Shown in pieces: positions 1-9,038 of a stretch of 64,000 nucleotides of DNA (the first letter of the stretch is position 1; every line of letters begins with the position of its first letter). The notes under the pieces were generated by a model, which saw only the letters and a program-made list of their open reading frames with translations, had not been told where the DNA came from and ran no database searches. Source of the DNA: Pedobacter sp. KBW06 (lineage in GTDB: Bacteria > Bacteroidota > Bacteroidia > Sphingobacteriales > Sphingobacteriaceae); NCBI RefSeq assembly GCF_003852525.1, contig NZ_QAJL01000001.1, positions 1,873,268 through 1,937,267 of the forward strand. Reading direction: 5' to 3'. Made by a program: the position numbers and the translations under genes.

Positions 1-1165
1 CTTTTTTCAGTTTGACTCCAGGTATGGCCACAATTGAAATTTCGGCCCCCTGACTCTTAAATAAGTGCAGGTAAATCTTGTTTCCTTTTCTTGTTGCTGC
101 CATAAGGCTATCGGGCTTGTAAGGTCCTCCCTTTGTGCCGTAGATCGATTCTCCGTTTTTATTTAACCAATCACCCATTTCTTTTAAGCGATTGACTTGT
201 CTTTCCTCTATTCTGCCATCCAGCATTGGTCCCACATTGAACAATAGATTTCCATTTCCACCTGCTGTACTTGCCAGTGTCTGGATACATTCTTTTAGCG
301 CTTTCATTTTGTCATTTGGTTTCCATGCCCACTGCTGGCAAATGGTAATGCAGCTTTCCCATGGATAATCCATATTCATCGCACCCACCTCTTGTTCCGG
401 AGTAGCGAAATCTGCCAATGTGGTAGGCAACATCACTTTATGTGATCCTCCGCTGGCATCCTTGGTATCAAGTCTGTTATTGATGATCACATTTGGATCC
501 AGCCTTTTGATCTCATTATACACATCCGAAGAGTATTCCCTGGTCCATTCCTTATCCCAGTTCGCGTCGAACCAAAGCATATAAGGCTTATAATTCTGGA
601 TCAGTTCTTTCAGTTCGTTTTTCATCCTCGATACAAACCTGCCCATGTTTGCCGATTTATTTGGCGTTGTAGCTGGGTAAAGTACAGCCCAATCAGGATC
701 ATGCCAATCGGCAACAGTAAAGTAAATACAAAATTTCAGGTCGTACTTTTTACAGGCTTTTGCCAGCTCTCCTACAATATCTTTTTTATAGGGAGAATTC
801 ATGATGTTATAATCCGAATATGCCGTAGGCCATAAACAGAATCCATCATGATGTTTGGAAGTGATGGTTAGGTATTTCATTCCTGCATCCTTAGCCGTCT
901 TCGCCCATTTATCGGCATCAAATAACACCGGGTTAAATTCCTTATACAAATTATCATACTCATCTGCGGCTACAGAGGTTGCTCTTGACCAGCCGATTTC
1001 TGTTCCCCTCAGACTAACCGGGCCCCAATGGATAAACATTCCGAAGCGCTGATCCATAAAACCTTCCACTACTTTCTTATCAGTGCGGATGATGGGTGTC
1101 TGCGCAAAAACCAGGCAGGACATCCCCATAAAAATAAGTGCTAAAACTGTGGTGTGTTTTTTCAT
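1..1165 (-). CDS. Alpha-L-fucosidase, GH29 family, secreted (3' end outside window)
   Basis: Exo-hydrolase releasing terminal L-fucose from glycans, probably in the periplasm or outside the cell. Read on the minus strand from the ATG at 1163-1165, the protein opens with a signal peptide (MKKHTTVLALIFMG...VFAQ). It then shows GH29 hallmarks: FGMFIHWGPVS near residue 45, KHHDGFCLW near residue 105, and LWFDANWD with the likely catalytic nucleophile Asp at residue 200. The frame stays open to base 1, so the C-terminus lies outside the window. The AraC regulator at 1366 is divergent, and a fuconate dehydratase/symporter operon follows it, so fucose released here is probably taken up and oxidised by that operon. 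The family call is strong; substrate linkage cannot be told. Confidence 0.93.
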   Translation of the reverse strand, partial: MKKHTTVLALIFMGMSCLVFAQTPIIRTDKKVVEGFMDQRFGMFIHWGPVSLRGTEIGWSRATSVAADEYDNLYKEFNPVLFDADKWAKTAKDAGMKYLTITSKHHDGFCLWPTAYSDYNIMNSPYKKDIVGELAKACKKYDLKFCIYFTVADWHDPDWAVLYPATTPNKSANMGRFVSRMKNELKELIQNYKPYMLWFDANWDKEWTREYSSDVYNEIKRLDPNVIINNRLDTKDASGGSHKVMLPTTLADFATPEQEVGAMNMDYPWESCITICQQWAWKPNDKMKALKECIQTLASTAGGNGNLLFNVGPMLDGRIEERQVNRLKEMGDWLNKNGESIYGTKGGPYKPDSLMAATRKGNKIYLHLFKSQGAEISIVAIPGVKLKK

Positions 1166-1365
1166 TTGTTTATATTTTGGTTCATTCGTGTCCGACTAAA
1201 TTAGCGCTAAGACACTGGATAAAGAATAGAGGATCTCATGAATATACTGGACTATACCATGAAAAAAAAAGATCCCTGAGATTTCAGATTTTGATTTAAA
1301 AAAACAACGGCAGCACAACTGTTTTTCAATAAAAACAGTATGTTTATGCGCCAAATAAACCGAGT
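1166..1365. promoter_or_regulatory. Divergent promoter region, fucosidase / AraC regulator
   Basis: A 200-base gap between the fucosidase start and the AraC-type regulator start, which point away from each other. It must hold both promoters and probably the operator of the regulator. It is AT-rich with A-tracts near 1262-1270 and 1298-1305. No single convincing Bacteroidota -33/-7 pair could be fixed by eye, so only the region is annotated. Confidence 0.5.
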
Positions 1366-2262
1366 ATGAAGATCAATAAGAAAAAACGTGATGGTTTTAG
1401 CGGGGAAAAACTGATCAGTCTGCCCGAATTTCTATTTGAACGTAAACCTAAAGATGATTTTTTTCTAAATTCCCTGTATATAAGTCATATTGGTTATTTT
1501 CCAAAAGCTGCCGGACATTACCGGAACAGGCCTAAAGGCTGTACTGATAACATCCTTATTTACTGTACAGATGGCAAAGGCTGGTTCAGTATAGATGCTG
1601 AAAAACATGAAGTTTCTGCCAATCAATTTTTCATTATCCCCGCAACAGATAAACCTTTACGTTATGCTTCTGATGCGGGTGATCCATGGACAATATACTG
1701 GATTCATTTTACCGGAAGCAAATTATCCAGTCTGAATGAGTCCTTATCCATTAGCAGCCTGATCAGTCCGAAAACCATTCCATTTGACGAGCATCGGATC
1801 AAACTTTGGGAGATGATTTACAACTGTCTGGAAAAGGGATACAGTGAGGAAAACCTAAGTTATGCCAATTTGAGTCTTTATTACTTAATCGCCAACTTTC
1901 TGTATCCTCAAAAAAACATTGAGCTCACTCAGAAGCCCAGCGAAGATATTTCAGATAAAGTGATTGAATACATGAAGAACAACATTTCTTCCCGGCTTAC
2001 TGTTCCCGAGATTGCCGCAGAATTTGCTTACTCCGCTTCTCATTTTCAAACCTTGTTCAGAACAAAAACGGGAATCTCGCCAATTGATTATTTCATTCAT
2101 CTAAAGATCCAACGTGCCTGTCAGCTGCTCGCCTTATCCGATTTGCGGATAAAGGAAGTTGCCGCAGCAGTCGGATATGCAGATGCTTTTTACTTCTCCC
2201 GTTTGTTTCACAAAATTATGGGCAGTTCACCGGTAGATTACAAGAGCAAAAACAGAATATAG
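1366..2262 (+). CDS. AraC-family transcriptional regulator
   Basis: Sugar-responsive activator, 298 residues. The N-terminal part (about 30-160) has the cupin-like AraC sensor pattern, including the PATDKPLRYAS and YWIHFTG segments. The C-terminus (about 195-295) carries two helix-turn-helix motifs: LTVPEIAAEFAYSASHFQTL and the end signature IKEVAAAVGYADAFYFSRLF...GSSPVDY. It is divergent from the fucosidase gene and converges with the SDR gene at 2264, one base apart. Its position between the fucosidase and the fucose catabolic operon makes L-fucose or a pathway intermediate the likely inducer; that is inference from context. Confidence 0.93.
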   Translation: MKINKKKRDGFSGEKLISLPEFLFERKPKDDFFLNSLYISHIGYFPKAAGHYRNRPKGCTDNILIYCTDGKGWFSIDAEKHEVSANQFFIIPATDKPLRYASDAGDPWTIYWIHFTGSKLSSLNESLSISSLISPKTIPFDEHRIKLWEMIYNCLEKGYSEENLSYANLSLYYLIANFLYPQKNIELTQKPSEDISDKVIEYMKNNISSRLTVPEIAAEFAYSASHFQTLFRTKTGISPIDYFIHLKIQRACQLLALSDLRIKEVAAAVGYADAFYFSRLFHKIMGSSPVDYKSKNRI

Positions 2263-2263
2263 G

Positions 2264-3055
2264 TTACGATCTCAAAACTCTGTATCCCAATTCCGCACCA
2301 CCACTCACAGGCAGGATTGTCCCGGTAATGAACCTTGCTTTCTCCGACAACAGAAACACACAGGCATCGGCAATCACATCTCCTTCCGGGCAATAACCCA
2401 ATGCATGTATATCATCCAGGTATTTCTCGATAGAAGCCGGATCCGGCTGTTCTTTACTCCATTCCCGAAGCATTGGCGTCCATACCCCTGCCGGCAATAC
2501 CGCATTGACCCTGATCTTATAAGCCGCATAATCCAGTGCCATGGATTTGGTCAGCGTATTCATCGCCCCTTTTGTGGCCGTATAAGCGGCATGGTTTTCC
2601 TGTCCGATTTCCCCGACAAGGCTGCTCGTATTCAAAATACAACCCTCAGATTCCTTTAGTGCTTCAAATCCATACCTGGTCGTGTACAGGACACTTTTCA
2701 GGTTTACACTCATCAGCTGATCCCATTCCTCGTCGCTCGTTTCGTGTAAAGGTTTGGAAGGCGAAGCAATTCCTGCGTTGTTATGTATTGCATCCAGCTT
2801 TCCATACTTCTCCATGGTTAATGCCAGAGCTGCTTCCACATCGGATGCTTTAGATACATCGCATAAAACACCCAAATGTTCGGGCCCCAAACCCTCAGCA
2901 GCGGATTTAACGCCTGCTGCATCAATTGCTGCAATCACCACTTTTGCCCCGGCCTCAGCATAAGCCTTTGCGCAAGCCAAACCAATTCCTGCTGAACCTC
3001 CTGTGAGGAAAATAACTTTACCGGATAATAACTTCATCTTTTCTTTTTTGATCAT
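2264..3055 (-). CDS. SDR-family oxidoreductase (probable L-fucose or 2-keto-3-deoxy-L-fuconate dehydrogenase)
   Basis: Classical short-chain dehydrogenase of 263 residues using NAD(P). The Rossmann motif TGGSAGIG is at about 18-25, NNAG at about 92-95, the catalytic Ser at about 144, and Y158-x3-K162 in YTATK. The ATG at 3055 has an AAGGTG about 8 bases upstream; a second Met six codons in (MKLLSGKV) is the alternative start. It is the last gene of the minus-strand operon dehydratase-symporter-mutarotase-SDR, 11 bases after the mutarotase. In the non-phosphorylating fucose route SDRs oxidise either L-fucose or 2-keto-3-deoxy-L-fuconate. Sequence alone does not decide which, and no lactonase or aldolase gene is visible here. 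Confidence 0.88.
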   Translation of the reverse strand: MIKKEKMKLLSGKVIFLTGGSAGIGLACAKAYAEAGAKVVIAAIDAAGVKSAAEGLGPEHLGVLCDVSKASDVEAALALTMEKYGKLDAIHNNAGIASPSKPLHETSDEEWDQLMSVNLKSVLYTTRYGFEALKESEGCILNTSSLVGEIGQENHAAYTATKGAMNTLTKSMALDYAAYKIRVNAVLPAGVWTPMLREWSKEQPDPASIEKYLDDIHALGYCPEGDVIADACVFLLSEKARFITGTILPVSGGAELGYRVLRS

Positions 3056-3066
3056 TTAATAGCACC

Positions 3067-3483
3067 TTAATCGGTGTGGAAGACCTGTTCCATATTGGTC
3101 CAGATCTGTTTTTTCGCCGCAGTTTCCGGGAGTGGCTGCTGACAAGGGTCTGTCTCTTTCCACCAGCGTTGCGTCTCCGGATCATCGGCCATCTTTTTCA
3201 TGTCCGCATCAAAATTGGCCCCTGTATATTCAAAATAGCTGAACAGGTAATAGGCCTCTCCTATTTTCTGGAGGTAGATCGAATAGTTTCTGATGTTGCA
3301 TTCTTTAATTTTTTTCAAAACAGAAGGCCAGGCATGCGCATGTAAGCGTTTATAATGCTCCAGCTTTTCGGGCTTCAATCCTGTTACTGAACCAAAGCGT
3401 TTCAGCTCAGCTGGCTGAACTTTCTCTTTACAACCTGCCAGTAAGAAACCGGCAAGAAATACCATTAGAATATGTTTTTTCAT
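3067..3483 (-). CDS. L-rhamnose mutarotase-family lipoprotein (probable L-fucose mutarotase)
   Basis: RhaM-like protein (COG3254 family) of 138 residues, expected to interconvert alpha and beta anomers of a 6-deoxyhexose. Family features include RFGSVTGLKPEKLEHYKRLHAHAWP near residue 29, the IRNYSIYL segment, YYLFSYFEY, and WWKETDPCQ. Unusually, it starts with a lipoprotein signal peptide (MKKHILMVFLAGFLLAGC, Cys18 at the lipobox), whereas RhaM proteins are normally cytosolic. It probably acts on the periplasmic side, ahead of the symporter. It lies one base downstream of the symporter gene in the same operon. The fucose specificity is inferred from neighbours. Confidence 0.85.
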   Translation of the reverse strand: MKKHILMVFLAGFLLAGCKEKVQPAELKRFGSVTGLKPEKLEHYKRLHAHAWPSVLKKIKECNIRNYSIYLQKIGEAYYLFSYFEYTGANFDADMKKMADDPETQRWWKETDPCQQPLPETAAKKQIWTNMEQVFHTD

Positions 3484-3484
3484 C

Positions 3485-5128
3485 CTATCTGAATATATAG
3501 TATAACACCCCTGTAACGATTAAAAGTAGTGCAGATAACACCTTATAATTCCCTATTCCCTTCCAGGCCTTACCCTGCAAGGGTTCCCAGGGTGATTTCC
3601 AGTAAAGCGTTGCACTTATTGCCGTATGCTGAACCGGATAGATATAAGAAAAAGCCACCTGAATTATCACGCAGGTACAAAACAGGTAAAATGCCATCAT
3701 CATAAAAGGAATATGACCGATTACTGTCTCCGGGTAGATCTTATTAATGGCGAAGACCACTCCCCCTAAAACAGAGCCAATCCAGAGTGTTAATTTTGCA
3801 GATTCTGCAGAAGCACCTTTCCAGAATACCCCCAATAAAAACACACAGGTGATGGGCGGTGCGATATGAGCGATGATGTCGTTGATGCCACTAAAAATGC
3901 TTTCATACTGATCCAGCAAAGGCAATAATCCCAATGAAAACACCAGTGCAATCCCTGCTGAGATCTTACCAATCCAGATCAGTTGTTTGTCCGATGCTTC
4001 AGGACGGTAACGCTGGTACATGTCATAGCTCACCATCGTCGAAATGGAATTCAAAGCTCCCGAAACCTGGCTCATTAAGCCAGACAACAGGGCAGCCACC
4101 AAAACACCAACCAATCCGGAAGGTAAAAGCTGTGTAATCATCAGCGTATAAATTCCTTTAGAATTGACATGACCTTTAGCATCAAGTCCCAGACTGCTCA
4201 CATCTAAATGGCCTGACTGCACTAAAGTATAAGCAAACAAGCCCGGCAATACGAAAATAAATACCGGTAAAATCTTAATAAATCCGCAGAACAAAGGACC
4301 TACCCTGGCGTGATTTTCATCTTTAGCGCCAAGTACGCGCTGTACAATTGTCTGATCGGCACACCAATACCAGATGCCCAAAATAGGGTACCCCAGAAAC
4401 ACGGTATACCAGGGCATTCCGCTTGCATCACCATGAGGGCGCAACATCGAAAGCTTATCCATCTCCCCTTTGCTTTTGAGCACCTCGGTCATGGGTTCCC
4501 ATCCTCCCATTTTATGGTAGGCTGCATAGCTGATGATGAAAGCTCCGGTTAACAGCACCACCGTTTGGATGGATTCTGTCACCACTACGGCTTTTAATCC
4601 GCCTATAATCGTATAAATGGCCGTGATCAGGCAAATGACAATCACACTGACATACATGTTTAATCCGAATAAGGTTTTCAATACGATTCCTCCGGCCAGC
4701 ATAGAAAATGCGATATGGATAATAATTGCAGAAACCACAGAGATTACCGCCAGCCAGTCCCTGCTGGACCGGTCATAACGTTTTTCCAGAAAATCCGGCA
4801 GGGTCGTTACACCGGACTTGATGTAAAAAGGAACAAAAAACAGGGACAGCAGAATGAGGGTAAAAGCGGCCATCCATTCAAAATTCCCGTTCAACAGGCC
4901 AGTGTCAAAGCCACTTTGTGCCAGGCTGACCAAATGAACAGTCGAGATATTGGTTGCAAAAAGTGCCAGTCCGATAGCCGGCCATTTCAATGTTTTTCCG
5001 GCAAGGAAATATTCGCCCGCAGCATTCGCTTTACTTTTACGGCGATGACGGATTCCTGCCCACAATCCAACGGCTAAAATGCCAAGGATATAGAGAATGC
5101 TGATGCTGAGGTCTAGTGATTTTAACAT
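3485..5128 (-). CDS. Sodium:solute symporter (SSS family), probable L-fucose importer
   Basis: Inner-membrane sodium/sugar cotransporter of the SglT type, 547 residues with about 13-14 hydrophobic helices. Typical segments include GEYFLAGKTLKWPAIGLALFATNIST near residue 38, the TLPDFLEKRYDRSSRDW loop, TAIYTIIGGLKAVVVTESIQ, and WYWCADQTIVQRVLGAKD. It starts 13 bases after the fuconate dehydratase stop and ends one base before the mutarotase start, so the four genes are very likely one transcript. The fucose substrate is inferred from this operon. It is shorter than SSS proteins with C-terminal regulatory domains, and none is present. Confidence 0.92.
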   Translation of the reverse strand: MLKSLDLSISILYILGILAVGLWAGIRHRRKSKANAAGEYFLAGKTLKWPAIGLALFATNISTVHLVSLAQSGFDTGLLNGNFEWMAAFTLILLSLFFVPFYIKSGVTTLPDFLEKRYDRSSRDWLAVISVVSAIIIHIAFSMLAGGIVLKTLFGLNMYVSVIVICLITAIYTIIGGLKAVVVTESIQTVVLLTGAFIISYAAYHKMGGWEPMTEVLKSKGEMDKLSMLRPHGDASGMPWYTVFLGYPILGIWYWCADQTIVQRVLGAKDENHARVGPLFCGFIKILPVFIFVLPGLFAYTLVQSGHLDVSSLGLDAKGHVNSKGIYTLMITQLLPSGLVGVLVAALLSGLMSQVSGALNSISTMVSYDMYQRYRPEASDKQLIWIGKISAGIALVFSLGLLPLLDQYESIFSGINDIIAHIAPPITCVFLLGVFWKGASAESAKLTLWIGSVLGGVVFAINKIYPETVIGHIPFMMMAFYLFCTCVIIQVAFSYIYPVQHTAISATLYWKSPWEPLQGKAWKGIGNYKVLSALLLIVTGVLYYIFR

Positions 5129-5141
5129 TTCTTCTCCTTAT

Positions 5142-6365
5142 TTATTTTTTCAAATCACAACTGCTGCCCGGCTCCATTGGTGTTCTGTAAACACCGGATT
5201 CCACGATAACAGGATGTACAAAATGTTTTTGCAAATGGGGAATATGCTCCAGGAACAAGGCTTCATGCCCCATACTGATGTGATTGAACAAGACCAGATG
5301 CTGATGGAGCTGTCCCATATCTCCCACATGGGGAACCACCGGAATCCCATACTTTCGACAAAGCAAACTGACCGTAATGAACTCACTTACCCCACCTATC
5401 CTTACCGCATCGGCCTGTATAAATCCGGCAGATCCTGTTTGCAGGTAATTTTTAAAGATGATGCGGTTGGGGACATGCTCGCCCAATGCCAGCTTTACCG
5501 GAGCAATCGCATCTGCCAGCGTCTTATGTGCCAGGATATCATCCGGATGGGTAGGTTCCTCGATCCAATAAGGATTCATGCTTTGCAGCTCTCTGCATAT
5601 TTTCAGTGCTTGTGGCAATGTCCATTGCTGATTGGCATCCAGCATCACTTTTACCTGATCTCCCGCTTCTTCCCGTACGATGTGGGCACGACGAATGTCC
5701 CTTTGGGGATCTTTACTTCCTACTTTTAACTTCATGGCAGTAAAACCTTCGGCGACGGCCTTTTTGCAGTTTTCCCGAACCTTGTCGTCACTGTAGTTAA
5801 ACCAGCCGATCGAGGTGTCATATCCGGGATATCCCGCACTGGTAATCTGAAGACGCTCAGCTTTACCTGCCTGGTTGTCTGTTAACAATTGCAAGGCCTG
5901 CTCCGCAGTAAGCTCATCTTCGAGGTACGACAGGTCAAGGGTATTTACCAGCTCCTGCGGAGATAAATCGATGAGTAATTTCCAAAGTGGAACGCCTCTT
6001 TTTTTTGCCCATAAATCATAACAGGCATTGGTTACAGAAGCCAATGCTAGATGGACTATTCCTTTATGAGGCCCAAGCCAACGGAACTGTTGTTCATTGC
6101 TCAACTGATTAAAGACATTTCCGAAATCAGACATGAGTTCTTCAATATACCTTCCTTTAAGTTGTGCCGCATAAAATTGTGCGGCTTTACAGACCAGGTC
6201 ATTGCCTTCCCCTAAGGTAAAAGCAAAGCCGGTTCCAACGAGTCCGCTGTCGTCAATCAGGTTTGTTATGGCATAAGAATATATCGGGTCACGGTGAATC
6301 GCATCACTTCCTGCACCTTTGTCCAGCGGGAATCTGGCGTCATTCACCTGAATGTTTTTAATCAT
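5142..6365 (-). CDS. L-fuconate dehydratase-like enolase-superfamily enzyme
   Basis: Enolase-superfamily dehydratase converting L-fuconate to 2-keto-3-deoxy-L-fuconate. The N-terminal cap (DARFPLDKGAGSDA, DPIYSYAI, FTLGEGNDLV, RWLGPHKGIVHLA) closely follows the known Xanthomonas L-fuconate dehydratase pattern. The barrel carries the Lys pair in MKLKVGSKD, metal ligands in MLDANQQW, WIEEPTHPDD and LGEHVPNR, the Asp in IQADAVRIGG, and the general-base His in VPHVGDMG. I chose the ATG at 6365 (MIKNIQVNDARFP, 407 residues); the longer reading begins with TTG and adds ten unconserved residues. It is the first gene of the four-gene fucose operon. Confidence 0.9.
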   Translation of the reverse strand: MIKNIQVNDARFPLDKGAGSDAIHRDPIYSYAITNLIDDSGLVGTGFAFTLGEGNDLVCKAAQFYAAQLKGRYIEELMSDFGNVFNQLSNEQQFRWLGPHKGIVHLALASVTNACYDLWAKKRGVPLWKLLIDLSPQELVNTLDLSYLEDELTAEQALQLLTDNQAGKAERLQITSAGYPGYDTSIGWFNYSDDKVRENCKKAVAEGFTAMKLKVGSKDPQRDIRRAHIVREEAGDQVKVMLDANQQWTLPQALKICRELQSMNPYWIEEPTHPDDILAHKTLADAIAPVKLALGEHVPNRIIFKNYLQTGSAGFIQADAVRIGGVSEFITVSLLCRKYGIPVVPHVGDMGQLHQHLVLFNHISMGHEALFLEHIPHLQKHFVHPVIVESGVYRTPMEPGSSCDLKK

Positions 6366-6485
6366 ATTATTATTGGTTCTACTTGGTGAATGCAATTTAG
6401 CGATGTATCAGAGCCAAAACCAATAGACTAAAATTCTATTTAACTGGATTATACGATGTATCAAAAACAATCGCTAAATTCAAAT

Positions 6486-6899
6486 ATGGCAAAGAACAAA
6501 ACCACAGAGACCGCAGAAAATATTGACGATTTTCTGGGCAAAGTGACCGATCCGGTAAAACGAAAAGACAGCTATACGCTCATCGAAATGATGGAAAAAG
6601 CGAGTGGGTTTCCTGCGAAGATGTGGGGGCCATCCATTATTGGTTTTGGCAGCTACCATTACAAATATAAAAGCGGACATGAAGGAGATGCCCCCTTGCT
6701 TGCCTTCTCTCCCCGCAACAGTGCTTTTAGCCTTTACCTCTCCTGCGATTCAAAAATGAAAGAGGAATTGATCCAGCAACTCGGAAAATATAAAATGGCG
6801 AAATCCTGTATTTACATTAAAAAACTGGAGGATATAGACCTCAGTGTTTTAGCAAAAATGATTGATTATTCACTTAAGTTCCAGGAAGAAACAAAATAA
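6486..6899 (+). CDS. DUF1801 (YdhG-like) domain protein
   Basis: Small cytosolic protein of about 137 residues. The DUF1801 pattern is clear: MWGPSIIGFGSYHYKYKSG in the middle, then LLAFSPRNSAFSLYL, and a C-terminal SCIYIKKLEDIDLSVL. The function of the family is not settled. The preferred start is the ATG at 6486 (MAKNKTTETAENID); an ATG ten codons upstream at 6456 is possible. It is divergent from the fuconate dehydratase with about 120 bases between them, and monocistronic as far as can be seen. Confidence 0.82.
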   Translation: MAKNKTTETAENIDDFLGKVTDPVKRKDSYTLIEMMEKASGFPAKMWGPSIIGFGSYHYKYKSGHEGDAPLLAFSPRNSAFSLYLSCDSKMKEELIQQLGKYKMAKSCIYIKKLEDIDLSVLAKMIDYSLKFQEETK

Positions 6900-7138
6900 T
6901 CAGTTCAGAAAGAGATCATCAGCCAAAGGGTTTCAGCTGCCTGTATCATAGCAAATTTGATAATTTCTGTTGTCCGGAAATGAACAATACATATGCGTTT
7001 ATGAACGTCAGTTTGGTAAAAATAATGATAGGATTTCTCTAAAGTCCTTCTTTTCCAGGATATCTGATCAGGAGATTTGCTGAAATCCCTATATTTTGGT
7101 AACCTTGGAAACACAACTGAAACCAAACAAATTTATAA

Positions 7139-8224
7139 ATGTCTACAAAAGAACTAAGTCCTGACTTATTAAAAACAAAACAACATTTCGAAATCCTTGA
7201 TGGATTAAGGGGAATAGCTGCCATCGCTATTGTAATTTTTCATTTTATGGAAATGGCCTATCCACCGGAACAAAACTTTATTGCACATGGATTTCTGGCA
7301 GTAGATTTCTTCTTCTGTCTATCCGGATTTGTAATTGGATATGCTTATGATGACCGGATAGGTAAGATGGGCCTTGGCCAGTTTTTCAAATCCAGGCTGA
7401 TCAGGCTGCAGCCATTGGTGATTTTAGGCTCGGTATTGGGTTTGCTGGCTTTTCTTTTTGATCCGTTCGGAGGTCATCCGGAAGTGTATAGCGCGGGTAA
7501 AATTGTACTGATATTCCTTGCTTCTGTCTTTATGATTCCTTTTCCGGTGATTGAAGAACGTTCTTTCAATTTGTTCGGAATTAACGCCCCTGCATGGTCA
7601 TTATTCTGGGAATATGTAGCCAATATCGTTTATGCTTTGGTATTATGCAGACTTGATCGCCGTTATCTGCTTGTATTAACAGTGATTGCTGCCGGGGTAC
7701 TTTGTTATGTGAGCCATCGTGCCGGAGGATCTCTTTTAGGCGGATGGGGAGGACCAAATGCCTGGGATGGCGGTGCACGTATTTTTTATTCCTTTTTAGC
7801 CGGATTACTGATCTTCCGTTTCAACCTGATCATTAAAAACAAACTGGGTTTTATCGGACTTTCCATCTTGTTGGTACTGGCCTTCCTGATGCCCTACAAC
7901 AAATTGAACTGGATCACAGAACCAATGGTTGTGCTTCTTTATTTTCCTTTATTGATTGCCCTTGGTGCAGGAGCCAACTTAACCCAGGGATTTAAAAACC
8001 TATGTGTATTTTCAGGAAAGATCTCCTATCCCCTGTACATGACGCATTATGCGGTCATCTGGATGTTTTTAAATTATTATACCAGTCATAAACCAGGGAC
8101 AAGTCAGCTTACTTTAATCATCATTACAGGAACGATTCTATTGGTTTGCATTGCCTATTTTGTGATGGTTGCTTTTGACATTCCGGTACGTAAATACCTA
8201 AGCAGCAAAAGGAAGCAGAATTAG
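7139..8224 (+). CDS. Acyltransferase 3 family membrane protein (OafA/YrhL type)
   Basis: Integral membrane O-acyltransferase, 361 residues with about ten hydrophobic helices. The N-terminal signature FEILDGLRGIAAIAIVIFHF (catalytic-type His in the first helix) and the FLAVDFFFCLSGFVIGYAY and SRLIRLQPL segments define the family, which acetylates or acylates surface sugars. No glycan biosynthesis genes are nearby, so the acceptor is unknown. The gap 6900-7138 upstream holds no gene. A short lipoprotein gene follows after about 80 bases. Confidence 0.9.
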   Translation: MSTKELSPDLLKTKQHFEILDGLRGIAAIAIVIFHFMEMAYPPEQNFIAHGFLAVDFFFCLSGFVIGYAYDDRIGKMGLGQFFKSRLIRLQPLVILGSVLGLLAFLFDPFGGHPEVYSAGKIVLIFLASVFMIPFPVIEERSFNLFGINAPAWSLFWEYVANIVYALVLCRLDRRYLLVLTVIAAGVLCYVSHRAGGSLLGGWGGPNAWDGGARIFYSFLAGLLIFRFNLIIKNKLGFIGLSILLVLAFLMPYNKLNWITEPMVVLLYFPLLIALGAGANLTQGFKNLCVFSGKISYPLYMTHYAVIWMFLNYYTSHKPGTSQLTLIIITGTILLVCIAYFVMVAFDIPVRKYLSSKRKQN

Positions 8225-8302
8225 AGCACTATTTTTTTTCGGGATTCCCTGTAGCGAATCCGGCCGGATCTACGTTTCCTTATCAGAACCACTAAATTGA
8301 TC

Positions 8303-8974
8303 ATGAAAAAAATCATCATTTTAATCATTCCGATACTATTGTTGTTTTCCTGCAAAAAGGAAAGCAACTCTCCTCGTGTGGAAACCATTTCCAGGGGCGA
8401 TAAATGGGGCATTAAAATTGGAAGCTCCTATTCAGATGTTTACACTCAGCTCCAGCAATTGAGCAAAGAGAAAAATTTCAATGATGTTGACATCGTTAAA
8501 CAGCAATCTTACTCCAATCCGGAGGAGATAAAAAACCGTGTTGCTTTTTATAACATCATCAGCCTGGAAACAAATATCAACAAGCTGGAACGGGTGATTA
8601 TCCAATTTGACGGAGATAAAATAAGTTCCATAGATGCCGGTAGCGCGTTGCCTAAGGAATCATCAAAATGGCCATTGGACGTGCCGGACGAAATAGCGAT
8701 TTATAAAAATGATCCCGTAAGTGTGTTTTACAACAAGTTAAAGGCGATCTATGAGATCCCGGCCTATAAAAACTACAAAATCATTCTGGCCAGCAAACCG
8801 CTGGGAAAACCATTTGATCCGGCTATGGCAAATTATGAGGAATGGGCTTTTAGCTTCTTCATGGATGTGAAACCTGGAAAGACCGGGCGTTCATCTGTCC
8901 GGCTATATTTCAAAAATGGTAAACTCAGCAAAATCAAACATGAATATGAAGAGTTTGATGTCTATAATTCTTAA
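8303..8974 (+). CDS. Hypothetical lipoprotein
   Basis: Predicted lipoprotein of 224 residues. The ATG at 8303 gives MKKIIILIIPILLLFSCKKE, a signal peptide with the lipobox Cys at 17; the longer reading starts with TTG and is less likely. The mature part is mixed charged/polar (IKIGSSYSDVYTQLQQL, EYEEFDVYN at the end) and I recognise no family. It is followed by a strong hairpin terminator at 8988-9032. Confidence 0.75.
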   Translation: MKKIIILIIPILLLFSCKKESNSPRVETISRGDKWGIKIGSSYSDVYTQLQQLSKEKNFNDVDIVKQQSYSNPEEIKNRVAFYNIISLETNINKLERVIIQFDGDKISSIDAGSALPKESSKWPLDVPDEIAIYKNDPVSVFYNKLKAIYEIPAYKNYKIILASKPLGKPFDPAMANYEEWAFSFFMDVKPGKTGRSSVRLYFKNGKLSKIKHEYEEFDVYNS

Positions 8975-8987
8975 TCATTTCCTGACA

Positions 8988-9032
8988 GCTCATAAAAAAA
9001 GACAAGCATTTTTCTTGTCTTTTTTTATGAGC
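8988..9032. terminator. Bidirectional hairpin terminator
   Basis: A perfect 19-base inverted repeat (8988-9006 with 9014-9032, arm GCTCATAAAAAAAGACAAG) with a 7-base loop. Both arms are A/T-rich at the outer part, so U-runs form in either direction. It lies between the convergent lipoprotein gene and the cNMP/AraC regulator gene and serves both. Confidence 0.88.
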
Positions 9033-9038
9033 ATAATT

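Noticed and set aside
5097..5729. 210-codon plus-strand frame across the symporter and fuconate dehydratase
   Set aside because: It spans two confidently identified minus-strand genes and their junction, and its sequence has no domain character.
6905..7126. Short minus-strand frame between the DUF1801 and acyltransferase genes
   Set aside because: It lies in the promoter gap of the acyltransferase and has no recognisable features or conserved start context.
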